Numbered from the stretch's first letter, positions 21,363-33,162 are shown. The stretch: 64,000 nucleotides of DNA from Caprella mutica (GCA_947561585.1 CANNZV010000121.1:62001-126000); one strand, 5' to 3'. Numbers and translations: made by a program. The notes: generated by a model not told the origin, from the sequence alone.

Positions 21363-21720
21363 ATGCAGCAGGTTACCTTTTCAGCCACAAATCCACCTTT
21401 CAAAAAGTTAATAAAATTAACAAAATTTATTTTCACTAAATCTGGAAGTTATGACCAGTTCATATCCAATGGTCAAAGCCTAAATTATCACACTTCCACT
21501 CCCATGTTGACGTCGAAATCGTTGGCGATGTGGGGGGCCATGAGGTAGCAAAGTTTTAGTCTAACCGTCAGGGCCGTCGAGATCGTGGAACGCATTTTGT
21601 CTATGAAGAGTACTGTTTGGTAAGAAGTCTTAAGATACTTCTCCGCCCATAGTAACCTTCATTTATTATATGTGTCCTTCGAAAGAGGCCTGGTAACAGG
21701 TGAAACCGAAGACGCGATTA
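21363..21720 (-). pseudogene. Tc1-like transposase remnant (minus copy)
   Basis: The reverse strand carries sequence similar to the plus copy at 23046-23760: CTCATGCCCC/CATCGCCAACGA, GACGTCAACATGG, AAGAGTACT and CCTCTTTCGAAGG-type words. Frames are broken. Confidence 0.6.
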
Positions 21721-21815
21721 GTTTCAGTATTTTAATTTTTTTGAGAAGTTTTCCACACCGACACTCTTAAAAACTGCATCACTGGTTTCCAATGGGTTCC
21801 AGCAATAAATTTCTT

Positions 21816-21960
21816 AACTGTACCTGACCGTAATATATATAAAATAAATTTCAGCATATATGATAATTCTTTGAAATGTATTTTGATCTGTAACGCTGCC
21901 GCTACATTTTGCTCTAGTGGCAGCGCCGCTGCTTTTCAAAGTAGCGCTTGTCCACCTCTG
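21816..21960 (-). mobile_element. hAT-like end, CAGAGGTGGGCA type (inverted)
   Basis: Ends in TCCACCTCTG, the reverse of CAGAGGTGGA, next to GCAGCGCCGCTGCTTTTCAA. Pairs in inverted orientation with 22743-22948 (shared CATATATGATAATTCTTTG). Confidence 0.6.
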
Positions 21961-22169
21961 CAATAAATAGCATAAAACTTTATGCTGATATATATATATA
22001 CATAATGTATTATCAGTAATATGTAGCAAATGTGGATATTTAGTTCCATGTTGAAATTGTTATCTCTTTTTCAAATCGTAAACTTTGTATCATTATAATA
22101 TTTGATAAAAATCACGAAAAAAAAACAATCAAAATATTCATTCATATTAGAATAAATATTTTTATACGA

Positions 22170-22487
22170 CTATAACAGATGACAGAAAATATGAGACTCA
22201 TTACAGCTTTTTACACGCATTGAATACACATCGTTTTTATATCTAGATTTATGCATCGTTTTCATAGAAAAATATATCTATCAATTTCGTTACTAATTTT
22301 CGATGTGTTAAATTATATATTGATTCGACATCTAAAATCGAAGGAGATTTATGATGTAGACTTAAGGGTTTTTTCATGTATCGATTCGATTAAAATTAAT
22401 TAATAAATTTAGATACCTACCTGCTGCCCAAGCTTTGAATTCGACATAAGAAGATATTGAATCGATAGACCGTTGTTTACTGGGAAC
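22170..22487 (+). repeat. 320-bp direct repeat, right copy
   Basis: See 20893-21213. Ends GACCGTTGTTTACTGGGA. Confidence 0.8.
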
Positions 22488-22742
22488 AGCTGCTCGATCT
22501 AGTATTTGTAAAAATAATAATTTCGTTTATATTCAGAATATTTAAAACATTAATTATTTTCAATACGTTAATATAATAATTTAATTGTGACTTATTTGAA
22601 AACGCATAATAAAGTCTAGCTTCTGTGAAATACTTTTGTGTACAAAAATTATTATTTACGTCTCTCAATAAAAAATACTGGTAAATTATCACCTGTTGTA
22701 GATAATTGAATTGAAAAAAATATATATATATTTATATACTAT

Positions 22743-22948
22743 CAGAGGTGGGCAGCGCTACTTTGAAAAGCAGCGGCGCTGCCACTACATGCATGATAAT
22801 GTGCCGGCGCTGCCGCTATCGCTACATTTTCAGAAAAGCAGCGGTGCTGCCGCTACCGCTACAGCAGAATGTAGCTACAGCGCTACTTTCCAAAATATTA
22901 TCATATATGCTGTAAAATTGTATTTATTATATTTACGGCCACGTACAG
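22743..22948 (+). mobile_element. hAT-like end, CAGAGGTGGGCA type
   Basis: Starts CAGAGGTGGGCAGCGCTACT and then repeats AGCAGCGGCGCTGCCGCTAC-like GC-rich words. These termini are typical of hAT-type non-autonomous elements. Related ends lie at 21960 and 26595. Confidence 0.65.
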
Positions 22949-23045
22949 TGTAGAAATTAATTGTTGATCCCCTGAAAAAAGATTACACACAAGGATAGGA
23001 ACAAATTCCAAATAGCTACGAGACATAACTGTCCTTAATTGATCA

Positions 23046-23760
23046 AGAGAGAACTCAAGAGGAAACCATTGGAAACTACTCAAACTAGAGATGCAGTTTT
23101 TAAGAGAGTCTGTGTGGAGAAACTCGCCACTGTAGAATATTGAAACTAATTGCCTCTTATATTTCACCTATTACCAGGCCTCTTTCGAAGGATACACACA
23201 AGGTTACTATGGGAGGAGAAGTATCTTAGGACTGATTACCAAAAAGTACTCTACAAAGACAAAATGCGTGAAAAGTCTCGACGGCCCCAACTGATGGGCT
23301 AAAGCTTGGCTCCCTCATGCCCCACTACATCGCCAACGAATTTGACGTCAACATGGAAGTGGTGGTGTGATAATTTGGGGTGGGACAATTGGAATGAACT
23401 GGTCTGAACTTCCAGGATTCCAAAAGGAGTGAAAATAATTTCTGCTAATTATATTAACTTTTTTGAATTGTGGATTTGTTTATTGGCTGATGAGGAAACC
23501 TGCTGCATTGAAAAAGAGTTATTTTCATACATGACAACGCTCTCTCTCACTCTACTAAAAGGCAACTGTGAATTTCCTTAAGGAGTAATAAGTTAGTCAA
23601 TGTCAAGTTGATGGTATGGCCCAGTCTCTCTCTGGATTCAAACCCAATTGAAGAACTTCATTCCATCCTGAAGAAGAATGTGTATGTGCGAAGACGTCAG
23701 TTCTCGTCGAAAGATGAAATCTAGAAGGATACTGAAGACTCTTGTAAGACGACAACCCAA
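23046..23760 (+). pseudogene. Tc1-like transposase remnant (plus copy)
   Basis: Broken frames carry Tc1/mariner catalytic-domain words: VVWGGTIGMNW-like text near 23360, VIFIHDNALSHS near 23517-23560 (containing the DN of the catalytic triad), and SLDSNPIEELHSILKK near 23630-23680 (the SPDLNPIE-type motif). Several stops and shifts interrupt it. No protein can be made. Confidence 0.8.
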
Positions 23761-24396
23761 CAAACATATGAATGTCGATTCGATGCCGTTTGCTGTCGAA
23801 TTCGTAGCGCTAACATGGGGTATCGACTTAGCAACCATTTCGACTCATAGTAGATATCGGAATGTCTGTTTCTAAATGATATCTGAATTTACACTTCGAG
23901 TAGAAACATGAAAACCGATACATGGTTTTAACAACAGCTTCTTGACGTCGGCATGTCTGTTTCCAAACGATATCTGAATTTATACTTTGACCAGAAGTGC
24001 GAAAACAGATTCGTAGTTTTAAAAAAATCGTTTCAAATTTGGAAATTCATTTTCTTATCTTCCTGTTTTATAATACGTATAGAAATGTAGGAATTATTTC
24101 CATTCAATTGAATTGTACCTTTCTATATAACATACGTGGTGCTCCCTTTAAACTATACCCAATAATTAATACATTTATAGGGGACTACGGCAGTTGTAAA
24201 GGTATGATCGGGCATTGACACGCTAGTGCGATTGTACAATGGATCAACGTAAAGTAAGCGATATTGGAACATCGGTTGTTGAACAGTGTTCCTCCAGTAC
24301 CGTGAAAATGAAATGGATAACCAATCAAGTGATTTTTAGATGACCAGTGCATTTATTGTTATGAATCTCTTCTAAACTGCTTTTTGTAAATAAACC

Positions 24397-24868
24397 GCGA
24401 GGGGTTCCTAAAGCTGTCTTTGGTGAATGGAAGAGAAGTGGGGTGGCGTCCCTTGGGACTCAAACTGTTGTAATTTGGATTATGTATTGTCTATTTTATG
24501 TTTACCATGTGTATAGTTTTTTTAACTCTCCATGCAGTTTTAGAGGATAGCGCTAGGGTTACGCTCCACAATTACGTACGAGGTCTTAGATTTTGTGTTA
24601 TGTAGGCTCGTAGACTTCATTTACTATTACCTCTTCATTTTCATCTTCCATCCTTGAGTGCAGCCACCGGTGCTTGTGACCATTTTTGTCACATTCCTTG
24701 GTAATTGACAGCATTCACGGAGTTTTTCAGCATCCATGAGCGTCGTGACTTTGTCCATGGAGCCACTTTCCTTTCTGACTGCTTCTTCCAGTCCCTTCTA
24801 TTTATTTTCCTTTAGACGTCAGAGACATGGCCTTTGGTTCCGAAGCAGACATTAAACCTATACTAAAC
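24397..24868 (+). repeat. Dispersed repeat D, near-complete copy
   Basis: Spans from GGGGTTCCTAAAGCTGTCTT to GCAGACATTAAACCTATACT. Its reverse complement matches 55033-55500 along the whole length. Confidence 0.8.
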
Positions 24869-24912
24869 GTAAATAATTAAAAGTTGATGGGATATTTAAC
24901 ATGTTCTATTTT

Positions 24913-25116
24913 AGAGTACATTCTGTGTTATCGGACGGTTCCACATTTTCGAATATGTAAGATATAAATATATTAATTATCATTATTCAATTCTTACTTA
25001 AATTGGTATCCATGATACCAGTACGTAAAATACAAGTTTAGAAATAAAATCAATACATAAATAATTTTTCTACGTAAAATGCGGAAACCCATATCCGATA
25101 ACTTGAGCTTTCACCT
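24913..25116. mobile_element. Family A fold-back MITE
   Basis: TCGGACGGTTCCACATTTTC opposes GCGGAAACCCATATCCGATA; the central TTGGTATCCATGATACC core is present. Inserted in the right half of the long-arm element. Confidence 0.75.
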
Positions 25117-25199
25117 AGTGCCAAAAGCTGCAAATGAGACGATTAAAATTCAGTTATTCACATTATAGATAATTAAACTTAGAGTTGTAATCGAACTCA

Positions 25200-25361
25200 T
25201 TAAATCTATATATATATTGATCATAATTTAACTTTTATTTCAATTGGTATCATATACCTTCAGCTATTAAATTAAATTGTAGTTAAATAATAATAATTAT
25301 ATTTTCCTTTATCACGTGTTCGAAAATATAGACCCTATTAATAACTTGGAACATAAACCCT
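25200..25361. mobile_element. Family A MITE, decayed
   Basis: Right arm GTGTTCGAAAATATAGACCC, then AACTTGGAACATAAACCCT. The left arm is hardly recognisable. Confidence 0.5.
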
Positions 25362-26499
25362 ACTGCTAAAAATATTTCACAGAACACAAAATTCCTGTTT
25401 GTTCAATGTAACACAATTATATAAGTCAAAATATCAAACTAATTACTCAACTATTATGACCTTTATTTACTGAGTGATAGTTAATCTATGGTCAAATTTT
25501 AATTAATGCATTCATTACTTTGAACTTTCATCACACAGCTTTCATCTGTATTCTAAATCGAAGCCTCAAAACATTTTCTTTAATTTTAACTCAAAGAGAA
25601 CGAAATTTTTAAGGAGTTACAAATATATAAAAATTTGACCAACTCATTACTATTTTTAATAAGAAAAAGTGGTGATTTTGGTTATAAAAGCGGTGCTTGC
25701 CTGTATTGTTTTATTCACTCTAAGAATATCTTCAAGTATCTCCGAGTCACTTAATATCAAATTTTTTTTTAGGTAAGTGCATCCATGGTGGCAAAGCTAC
25801 AGAGGTGCAGGCACGAGGACGGAGGGACCCACGAACGATACCTGGACGTATGACTTCATTTCTTCCCATTTAATTTATTTATAACACTATGTAACATTAA
25901 TCGAATTGATATGCATCTAAACGTACAATACGTTATTTCAATGAAGTAAGAGTTTTCTATTTTAATTTATTTATTTATTGGATGCAAGTGGATATCGTTT
26001 CGAAGCATAGGGTATTAGATATATAATAAGGCGTCTGTTCGATGCAGAATCCCTATGTATGTTGGATGTCGTACTTTATCTTTCTATTCAACGCTGTTAT
26101 AACGGTATCGCTTCGATGCGAAATATACTTGATATGATGCGGTTTAGCGGTGCAAACGGATATCGGATTGATGTCTACTTGATGTCACCATGTCTAATTT
26201 GTTACTGGTATTCGATGTCGGAAGAGAGGTTATACAGAGTCGTTTAGACATCGAATAGATACATTTATGTTTGCTGGGTAGCTGTAATAAACTAAAGTGA
26301 CGAGCAAATAAAAAAATATTATTACCGGAAAGTCAGTGTGTACTTCAAACTTTATCGTCAGCAAATAGTTTGACAAACTTTTTGATGACGATATCCAACA
26401 TGTTGGAATCACAAAACTGATGAAAAGTTTGCTGACGCTAGGGAGTTATCGTCATTTAGTTTGTCACTTCTCTGAAAAAACTGACCGTGTGGACGGAGC

Positions 26500-26595
26500 T
26501 TTAGCACGGAAGTAGCAGCGCTGCCGCTACCGCTACACAAAAAGAAGCGCCGCTATTAGGGCGCGCTACAAGTAGCGGCGCTGTGCCCACCTCTG
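26500..26595 (-). mobile_element. hAT-like terminus, CAGAGGTGGGCA type
   Basis: GCGGCGCTGTGCCCACCTCTG closes a GC-rich stretch of repeated GCAGCGCTGCCGCTACCGCT. Confidence 0.6.
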
Positions 26596-26678
26596 TATAC
26601 TAAAGTAACTATACTCTAGAATATTCTGGTCATTTAAGAGGGCTCTAAAGTAATTCCAGCTCATTAGTGTAATTTGCT

Positions 26679-26808
26679 AGGGTAAGTTACGAATTATCAG
26701 ACAGTTCAACATTTTCAATCACATAAATATATATTAATTGATATATATGAGATTATTTGTAAAGTGATCGAAAAAATCGAACTATTCGATAATTCGTAAC
26801 ATACTTGA
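26679..26808. mobile_element. Family A fold-back MITE, short copy
   Basis: AGGGTAAGTTACGAATTATC against GATAATTCGTAACATACTTG, with the central core shortened. Confidence 0.8.
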
Positions 26809-27743
26809 TATTTATCATTTTGGTTTTCATTTTTCTGAAACTTTTAAACTCATGCCTTAAAATTTTTGGGAGCTGTTCATAAATCTGCATCCAAAGTTGC
26901 GGCATCTTCTCTTTAAATTAGTTTAGGCACCAAATATTCTGTGTGTGGCATGAGTTACAATTAAATTTTAAATTAAATTCACTGTCATTTCAGTGATCAT
27001 AGGACATCAGCATGAAAAAGTAAGGGAGTTCCTTCATATTAATTAGTTAGGTACCTATTTACCATCCTAATTCTCTTTCCACCTATGGCTATTTAATCAG
27101 TTAGCCGTTAGGTATCAATGGGCAATGGCTAACATCCTATTTCTACTGATCACATATTCAATTGCTTGTATGATGTTCATCTAGGACATTTTGCTCTACC
27201 AACTATCATTGCTATGATCCTGATCTGGCCATATTTTAGGCAAGAGTATTTAGGTACTATTTAGGTATAGTGTGACTAGCAATAATTGGTAGGGTCACAC
27301 GACACACAGGTATATTGCAGCCCTTCAATTTCCAATTGCGGCCATCGCAAGAATTTCTCTAAAACCTGCTGAACCTAATTCATTTTGAAATGTTGCATTT
27401 AAAAAGAAGCTCCATGCTTCATGCTTGCTATATATTTTTTGTATGTGTATTAACTTTGTAGCTACTATTTTTGTTAGTGTTTTGGGGTTAAAGGCCGCAG
27501 TTAGCCGTTAGGCTCTACAGGCCGCAATTTACCTGCTTCACCCTATAGCAGTTGCCAGTTACTAAGCTGCCTAAGCAGTATAGCTAAGGACCTAAGGTAC
27601 CTATTGCCGTGCCCGTATTGCCATCTCTTAAAATCCACAAGTGTCAAAGTGACAAATCCTTCTTTACTTTTCAGACTGAGGTTTTTTATTTTGGCTAGTT
27701 GGAACTTGGGTGCTGTCTGTGCTGTGCAGACTGTGCTGAGTGC

Positions 27744-28014
27744 CCAGTCTGCAGAATATGGAACATTTTTCCAAGACTCTCTGCGGGAGTTTTTGATTGA
27801 ATTGTAGATATTGGAGATCTCTGCGAGAGATCTTGAATTAATTTCTATGTTACCATTAATTTAACTCAAAAATTAGCTGCGGTAGATTTTGAATTAATTC
27901 CTATGTTGCCATTAATTTAGCTGCGTGAGATTCTGAATCTGCTGCTGAGAGGCTGAGAATAACTCTCTCTCAAATTAAAATCTCTGCGGATAAGAGACAC
28001 ATTCTGCAGACTGG
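27744..28014. mobile_element. hAT-like MITE family H1, complete with target duplication
   Basis: Termini CCAGTCTGCAGAATATGG and ACATTCTGCAGACTGG. The 8-bp direct repeat CTGAGTGC is at 27736-27743 and 28015-28022. The interior has repeated GAATTAATTCCTATG/TACCATTAATTTAGCTGCG units. An 8-bp duplication is the hallmark of the hAT superfamily. Confidence 0.9.
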
Positions 28015-28632
28015 CTGAGTGCTCTTTTAAGGAATTGGTAAACTATTCAGCAGTGACAGTGTTATCCAAGAAATCCTCTCTTTTGGCTTCTGTTCTCAGT
28101 AAAATTAAAAATACATGCATATATATATATATAGGAGGAAATTAATGATCGTTCGCACAGAAAATGTTTAAAATGTCCCATACTCTGCAGACTGGCTCTT
28201 TTTCAGCTTTCTTTTATATCTTTTTCTAACCTTATCCTACTGCCAGCCGCCAGGGTTGCAGGCCCAGTCAGAATTTGTTCATTGGAGTACAAAAATTTCC
28301 AATAATTCAACACATACACAAACATTTTCCTAATCTATCCATGTTACAGAGTTTTTCAGTTAAAGCCAATTAATTGGTTTAGATTTCAAAGGTCAATTGG
28401 CTTAAAATTTTGAATTAATTTCAATGTTCCCATGTTAATTTTGGCTTGAAATCTTTGGCTCAGAATTTTTGTTAAATTTTGGCTCACAATTTTCCAGCTT
28501 CTGAAATATGGTAATTTATCCATCAAAAATTAATGGTATCATAGGAATAAATAGCTAATAATCCACTGACTTCACTTAGTTTCCGAGAATGTTCATAGAG
28601 TCACCAATATATTTTTCTTCTTCAAAAATAAA

Positions 28633-28776
28633 CCAGTCTGCAGAATGTGGGACATTTTCTGTGTGAACAATCCTTAATTTCCTCCTATATTTACATGTAT
28701 TTTAGTAATTTTACTGTGAACAGAAGCCTAAATAGAGGATTTCTTGGAGAACACTTTACCAATTTCTGCAGTCTGG
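28633..28776. mobile_element. hAT-like MITE family H2
   Basis: CCAGTCTGCAGAATGTGGGA to TTTCTGCAGTCTGG. Flanks AAAATAAA and AAAAGAAG are a doubtful target duplication. The interior TCTGTGTGAACAATCCTTAA is shared with 41035-41179 and 40475-40605. Confidence 0.7.
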
Positions 28777-28817
28777 AAAAGAAGTCTTCAAAAATTAGTA
28801 ATGCAGTCTCCAGTTGC

Positions 28818-29042
28818 CCAAGTAAAATAGTATGTCTCATAAACTCTCCATTGGTCTCTCCAGCTCTCTCGAAAATGATCAAATATCTTTTAGAAATGAT
28901 CAAATTATCATAAATTCTCTCCAAAATAAAATTGTAGCATAGGAGAAAATTAGATATTTCTCGCCATTTGCAATTGAAGGGCTCAAAATAACTCACAAAC
29001 TTGCCATTAAAATGGCGAGTTTGTACATGCTTTATTACCTGG
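28818..29042. mobile_element. hAT-like MITE family H3
   Basis: Starts CCAAGTAAAATAGTATGTCT and ends ACATGCTTTATTACCTGG. Flanks CCAGTTGC and CCAGCCGC look like a mutated 8-bp duplication. It contains the hairpin ACTTGCCATTAAAATGGCGAGT. Confidence 0.75.
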
Positions 29043-30607
29043 CCAGCCGCCAAAAATTTTATTACTACCTATTTTGAAAGTCAACAGTTGTCAATACTCA
29101 ATACCTACCTGGTACCTGTATAATTATCAAAAGTAAACCTAAATATATATATTCGAATGATCTGTGCTATTAATAACGACAGATACCCAGCTAGATAATG
29201 ACTCAATGAGTAGCTATTAGCAACAATTCTCTTTTTCAGGTTAGGCTGATGCCTGATGGGAACTTGGAAAGGTCACAGACCAATAATTATGGTTTCGGTA
29301 CAGCCCTACTACAAACAATTTTGAATTGACTCCTATGTTTAAATTAATTTTGTTACGGACACCTTTGAATTAATCCTTATATTTACACTAATTTTTACTG
29401 TGAATAGAATATGAGATATTTACAAACATTTTATCAGTTTCTGCAGTCTGGTATTCTTGCAATCCATGAGCTGGTTCGACGTGGTTACCTATGGTACACG
29501 AGTAATTAACAACCTTGTATATAGATAGAGCGTACTTTCACTGTTCTCTCTTCTCTGAGCTCTTTTTCTTTTTGGATCATGGGACAACTTTTGAATACCT
29601 AGAATAATAATAATGCTGATTTCATTAACAAATTAAATTAATTAAACTCAAGTAATAAATAATGGTCTTTCTTGCCATTTGTCTAGCAGGTTTATTACTA
29701 ATTTTAAATTTAGATCCTTCAAAAGCACATGGTACAAAATATCTATCACCTGACACCTATGCTACATTTCTATGATATTTTGGAGAGAATTTACTCCTTC
29801 TGGTCTTTGGAGAGAAATTTCGCTTCTTGTGAAGATATTTAGAATTTAAAAATGGAGAGTCTAGCCACACTATTTTACTTGGTCCATCTGGACTGCCATA
29901 CACTCATTTTGACTAATAACTTGCTTTGTAGTGGATCAAACTTATCAATTATTCTGAAACTTACTAATTATTCTTTTATTTCTAATTACGGCCCTATTAA
30001 GAAACTCTCAAAATCCTTTTGAAATTGATTTATATTGAATCGTTTATATCAGAATAAGCGCAATATTGCTAGATTTCATTTATTTCAGGAGTGCTTTGAA
30101 GAAATGATGGTTATTATTGTTTCTGAGATGAGAAACCGCACAGTTAGTTGAAGTGCTGCAATTTACCTACTTGACCCTTTATGGTATAGCTACCTATTAT
30201 TGTAGTATTGAGGCTATTCTTTTCATATCTACTTACAGTAGCTAATTTTTCAAATGGAATAAATTATTTTGAAAAATATTTATCAAAAGGTGGGGTGTGG
30301 TTGTGAATTAAAATCTTGTAACTATATAAAAGTTTTCCAATGTAGATAGATAAACGTATTATTTTCTTTCAGAATTTTAAATTTGTAGCCATTTTAATTG
30401 AGTATATATTCAGTTAAATAGAAAGGCCATGGTGATCATGTAAGATTTATCTAATACAGTATTAAACAATAGCTATAACAGTTCATATTCTATGAACTTA
30501 TTTTATTTGTGTTAATTAAGCAACTACTTTATTTTTGACCCTAGTTATCATGATTATATTTATTGCAGTTATTTTATCATTAACAGTAGAAGCAATTTGG
30601 TCATTAT

Positions 30608-30761
30608 TAGGGTTGTGACAATGTGCTTTCAAAATCATGAATCCCAAAAATATTGTAGACTAAGAATAACAACCTGTGATATACAGTATTTGATACCATT
30701 TCATTTCTTCAATGATATTCTTAAGATCTGTGATTTAAAAAGCATATTATCACAACCCTAA
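30608..30761. mobile_element. Family E MITE, copy 2
   Basis: TAGGGTTGTGACAATGTGCT against AGCATATTATCACAACCCTA, a clean terminal inverted repeat of about 20 bp. Confidence 0.8.
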
Positions 30762-31571
30762 TTGTTATTATCATAAAATTATAGCAATAGCATGATTAAA
30801 TTGTACCAAAATATTACACCCACACAATGATATTGCAGATGTGCCTGTACCTTTGGTAGATATGCGCTTAGTTCAATTCTTCACTGTAGTTTCTTCTGAT
30901 GCTCTACATAGCTAAATTAGTTTTATTGCAAGACCCCCACTTAAATCAAATCCATCTTTTATTATTATACTGAATACATTTATAAGATTGAAATTCTTGC
31001 TGAAGTAGAACTTAATCAGATAAAATGGTCCTATATAAGCATCTAGACAAGATTTTGCTTCAAATTTATCACCAAAGTCTCCATTTTGTTATCAAAGAAA
31101 TGTACAATGAAGATAAATCTCTTTTCCAATTCTTCATTAATTGGTATATAATTTTGTCAGCCAAAAATACTGCATCCTTTTCTTTTGACTGATCCTGCTG
31201 TTTTGTGCTCATTCTCAGTTTCTTTTTTCTTTATTGTAATTTTGCAGCACTTCAGATGTTACATATCTTTACTTTATTTATGTTAATCTAATTAGTTGTT
31301 TTATTTGAGGAACTGATTTGCTATATCTTTAATTTATATCAATTTTCTTTCTTTTTCTGAGCCAGTAAAGAGAATTTGCTGAAATGCTTTTACTATAGCT
31401 ATGTTTTTAAAATCTGAAAATAGTTGAACTGGAGATGATTGAAGAGAGATCCTGTTATGTTCATGTTTTAACTTCATTTTCTGATATGTTATTCATTGCT
31501 ACTTGTAAATATTTATTAGAAGCAGTTTATGATTAATTTATAGCATTTTAATTTGAGGTTAATTGATATTA

Positions 31572-31788
31572 CAGTAGAATTCTTCTGTACCTAATGTAAT
31601 CATGTAGAACCCTGAGTAATGAACTGCCCTTGTCTAGTGAACAAATTTTCTCTAGTCTTGCCATAAAATAGCTACTACTTTTTTCTAAAAACTGGTGGCC
31701 ATTAGTGGTAGAATAGAAAAATTGTTCACTATACAGGGTAGTTCTCTTACTCAGGTTACAAATTCACTACACAGGAGTCCTACTGTAG
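31572..31788. mobile_element. Family B fold-back MITE, copy 2
   Basis: CAGTAGAATTCTTCTGTACC opposes ACACAGGAGTCCTACTG, with TA on both sides. Shares GTGAACAAATTTTCT and GGGTAGTTCTCTTACTCAGG with 2772-2962. Confidence 0.75.
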
Positions 31789-31898
31789 CTCTAGTTTCTC
31801 TTTATTAACAGTGTGCCTGCACAGCTAGCAATCACAATAATGATGGTGTCTGGTCATTGATGAGCTTTTCATTTTACTCACTTTATTTTTTGTTACAG

Positions 31899-32035
31899 GG
31901 GACGAATTGATCTGGGTGATGTCACTCCTCACAACATTAAGCAACTCAAAGTATTAAATCAAGTGGTATTCCCTGTTAGTTACAATGACAAATTCTACAA
32001 AGATGTTTTGGAAGCCGGTGAACTGGCCAAGCTTG
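31899..32035 (+). CDS. NAA50: NAA50 exon 2
   Basis: Acceptor TTGTTACAG; donor GTGAGT. Encodes GRIDLGDVTPHNIKQLKVLN to ELAKL, phase 1 out. Confidence 0.93.
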
Positions 32036-33079
32036 GTGAGTGACTAGAAAAGAAATCTGTTATAGGTACATGATGATTTGCTTGAATTTTGATTTCCATT
32101 GAAAATTGTCTTATCCTTGTAGTATTAATGACTGGTAATTGAATTTCAAATGTTTCATTTTCAAGTGAAAGATAATTTTGAATATGTTTGCTATATTTCT
32201 ATTTAGATATTTTGTTATCTGGTACTTTACCTTGTCTAATGACAACATATAGACTGGATACCTATTAGTTACACTAGGACAAACAAAATAATAATAATTG
32301 TTTTCTGTTGCAGCATATTACAATGACGTAGTTGTTGGTGGAGTTTGCTGTCGTATTGACGTCAGTGAGGGTCAGAGGCGTCTGTATATCATGACTCTAG
32401 GATGTTTAGCCCCTTACAGAAGATTAGGCATAGGAACTCTCATGCTACAACATGTACTTAATTATGTTAAAACTGATGGCAATTTCCACTGTATATTTCT
32501 GTGAGTAATTCTCTTATAGAATGGTGATTTGTTTCTAATTTCCATTAACTCGTACATTGAGGTTGGCCTTATTTTGGGACAGCAATCTGTAGATGTGGCA
32601 CATCAGCAAAGTTAAAATTGAGCAACCATATACGGGTTAATGAATTTTGTCCAATTTCTTTCTTGGAAAGTTTATTAGCTAGTTGTATATCTTATGAATT
32701 TGAGTAGTCATCAAAAAATATAGCTACATGATGTTATATATTCTATTCCTTACTATCTGTGTATATATACATATATTTTTATTTAATTAAGATTCAGGGT
32801 AATTAGGTTTATCAAATCACTTCAAAGAAACTAATGCAGTATTCGAATAATACCAATCCATTTTTTGGCTTAACCTTGGTTATATATATGTTATTTGCTC
32901 TTTCTCTTCTTATTATTCATTAAAATGATCTCCATTGCAGGCACGTCCAAGTAAGCAACGAGAGTGCTCTGGAATTCTACAGAAAGTTTGGTTTCGAGGT
33001 TGTGGAGACGAAGCAGCATTATTACAAGAGAATAGAGCCTGCAGATGCACATGTTCTGCAGAAGACCATCAAAGCCTGA
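31899..33079 (+). CDS. NAA50: N-alpha-acetyltransferase 50 (NAA50 / San), lacking exon 1
   Basis: Exons 31899-32035, 32314-32500 and 32941-33079 join in phase and read RIDLGDVTPHNIKQLKVLNQ through IEPADAHVLQKTIKA, very close to NAA50 of animals. NAA50 is a GNAT enzyme that acetylates protein N-termini, works with the NatA complex, and in flies (separation anxiety) supports sister-chromatid cohesion. The acetyl-CoA loop RRLGIGT (Q/RxxGxG/A type) and LYIMTLG are present, as is the FPVSYND substrate-site segment. The C-terminus stops soon after LQKTIKA, shorter than in human or fly. The exon carrying the start codon is not located: the first visible exon begins with the last base of a split codon. 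Confidence 0.95.
32314..32500 (+). CDS. NAA50: NAA50 exon 3 (acetyl-CoA binding)
   Basis: Acceptor TCTGTTGCAG; donor GTGAGT. AYYNDVVVGGVCCRIDVSEG through LAPYRRLGIGTLMLQHVL. Confidence 0.95.
32941..33079 (+). CDS. NAA50: NAA50 exon 4 (stop codon)
   Basis: Acceptor CTCCATTGCAG. HVQVSNESALEFYRKFGFEV and the conserved YYKRIEPADAHVLQK; TGA at 33077-33079. Confidence 0.95.
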
Positions 33080-33162
33080 GTTGTGACACTCCATTGAAAT
33101 GTTCTTCTTTACGCGTGTGACCGTTCTTCCGGACGGAGATTTTACCTATGAACTTGAAACAT

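Larger units (their letters stand above)
19806..26280. mobile_element. Composite element with long inverted arms (about 6.5 kb)
   Basis: The left end starts CCCAGTAAACAATGCGGCAT; the right end finishes TTTATGTTTGCTGGG. The left arm to about 20635 and the right arm from about 25450 match in inverted orientation at several points: CGAAACGATATCCACT against AGTGGATATCGTTTCG; TGGGAAGAATTAAAGTGATG against its counterpart near 25855; CATTGAATTAATTAAAATTTGACCATAG against CTATGGTCAAATTTTAATTA. The interior holds Tc1-like and hAT-like remnants and later MITE insertions. No intact transposase was seen. Confidence 0.6.
26809..31898. other. Region upstream of NAA50 exon 2, probably its first intron and promoter
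   Basis: Holds hAT-like MITEs, family E and family B MITEs (listed separately) and otherwise AT-rich sequence. The short first coding exon of NAA50 (a few codons, ending with two bases of a codon) must be in this region or further upstream, but it is too short to place by eye. Confidence 0.5.
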
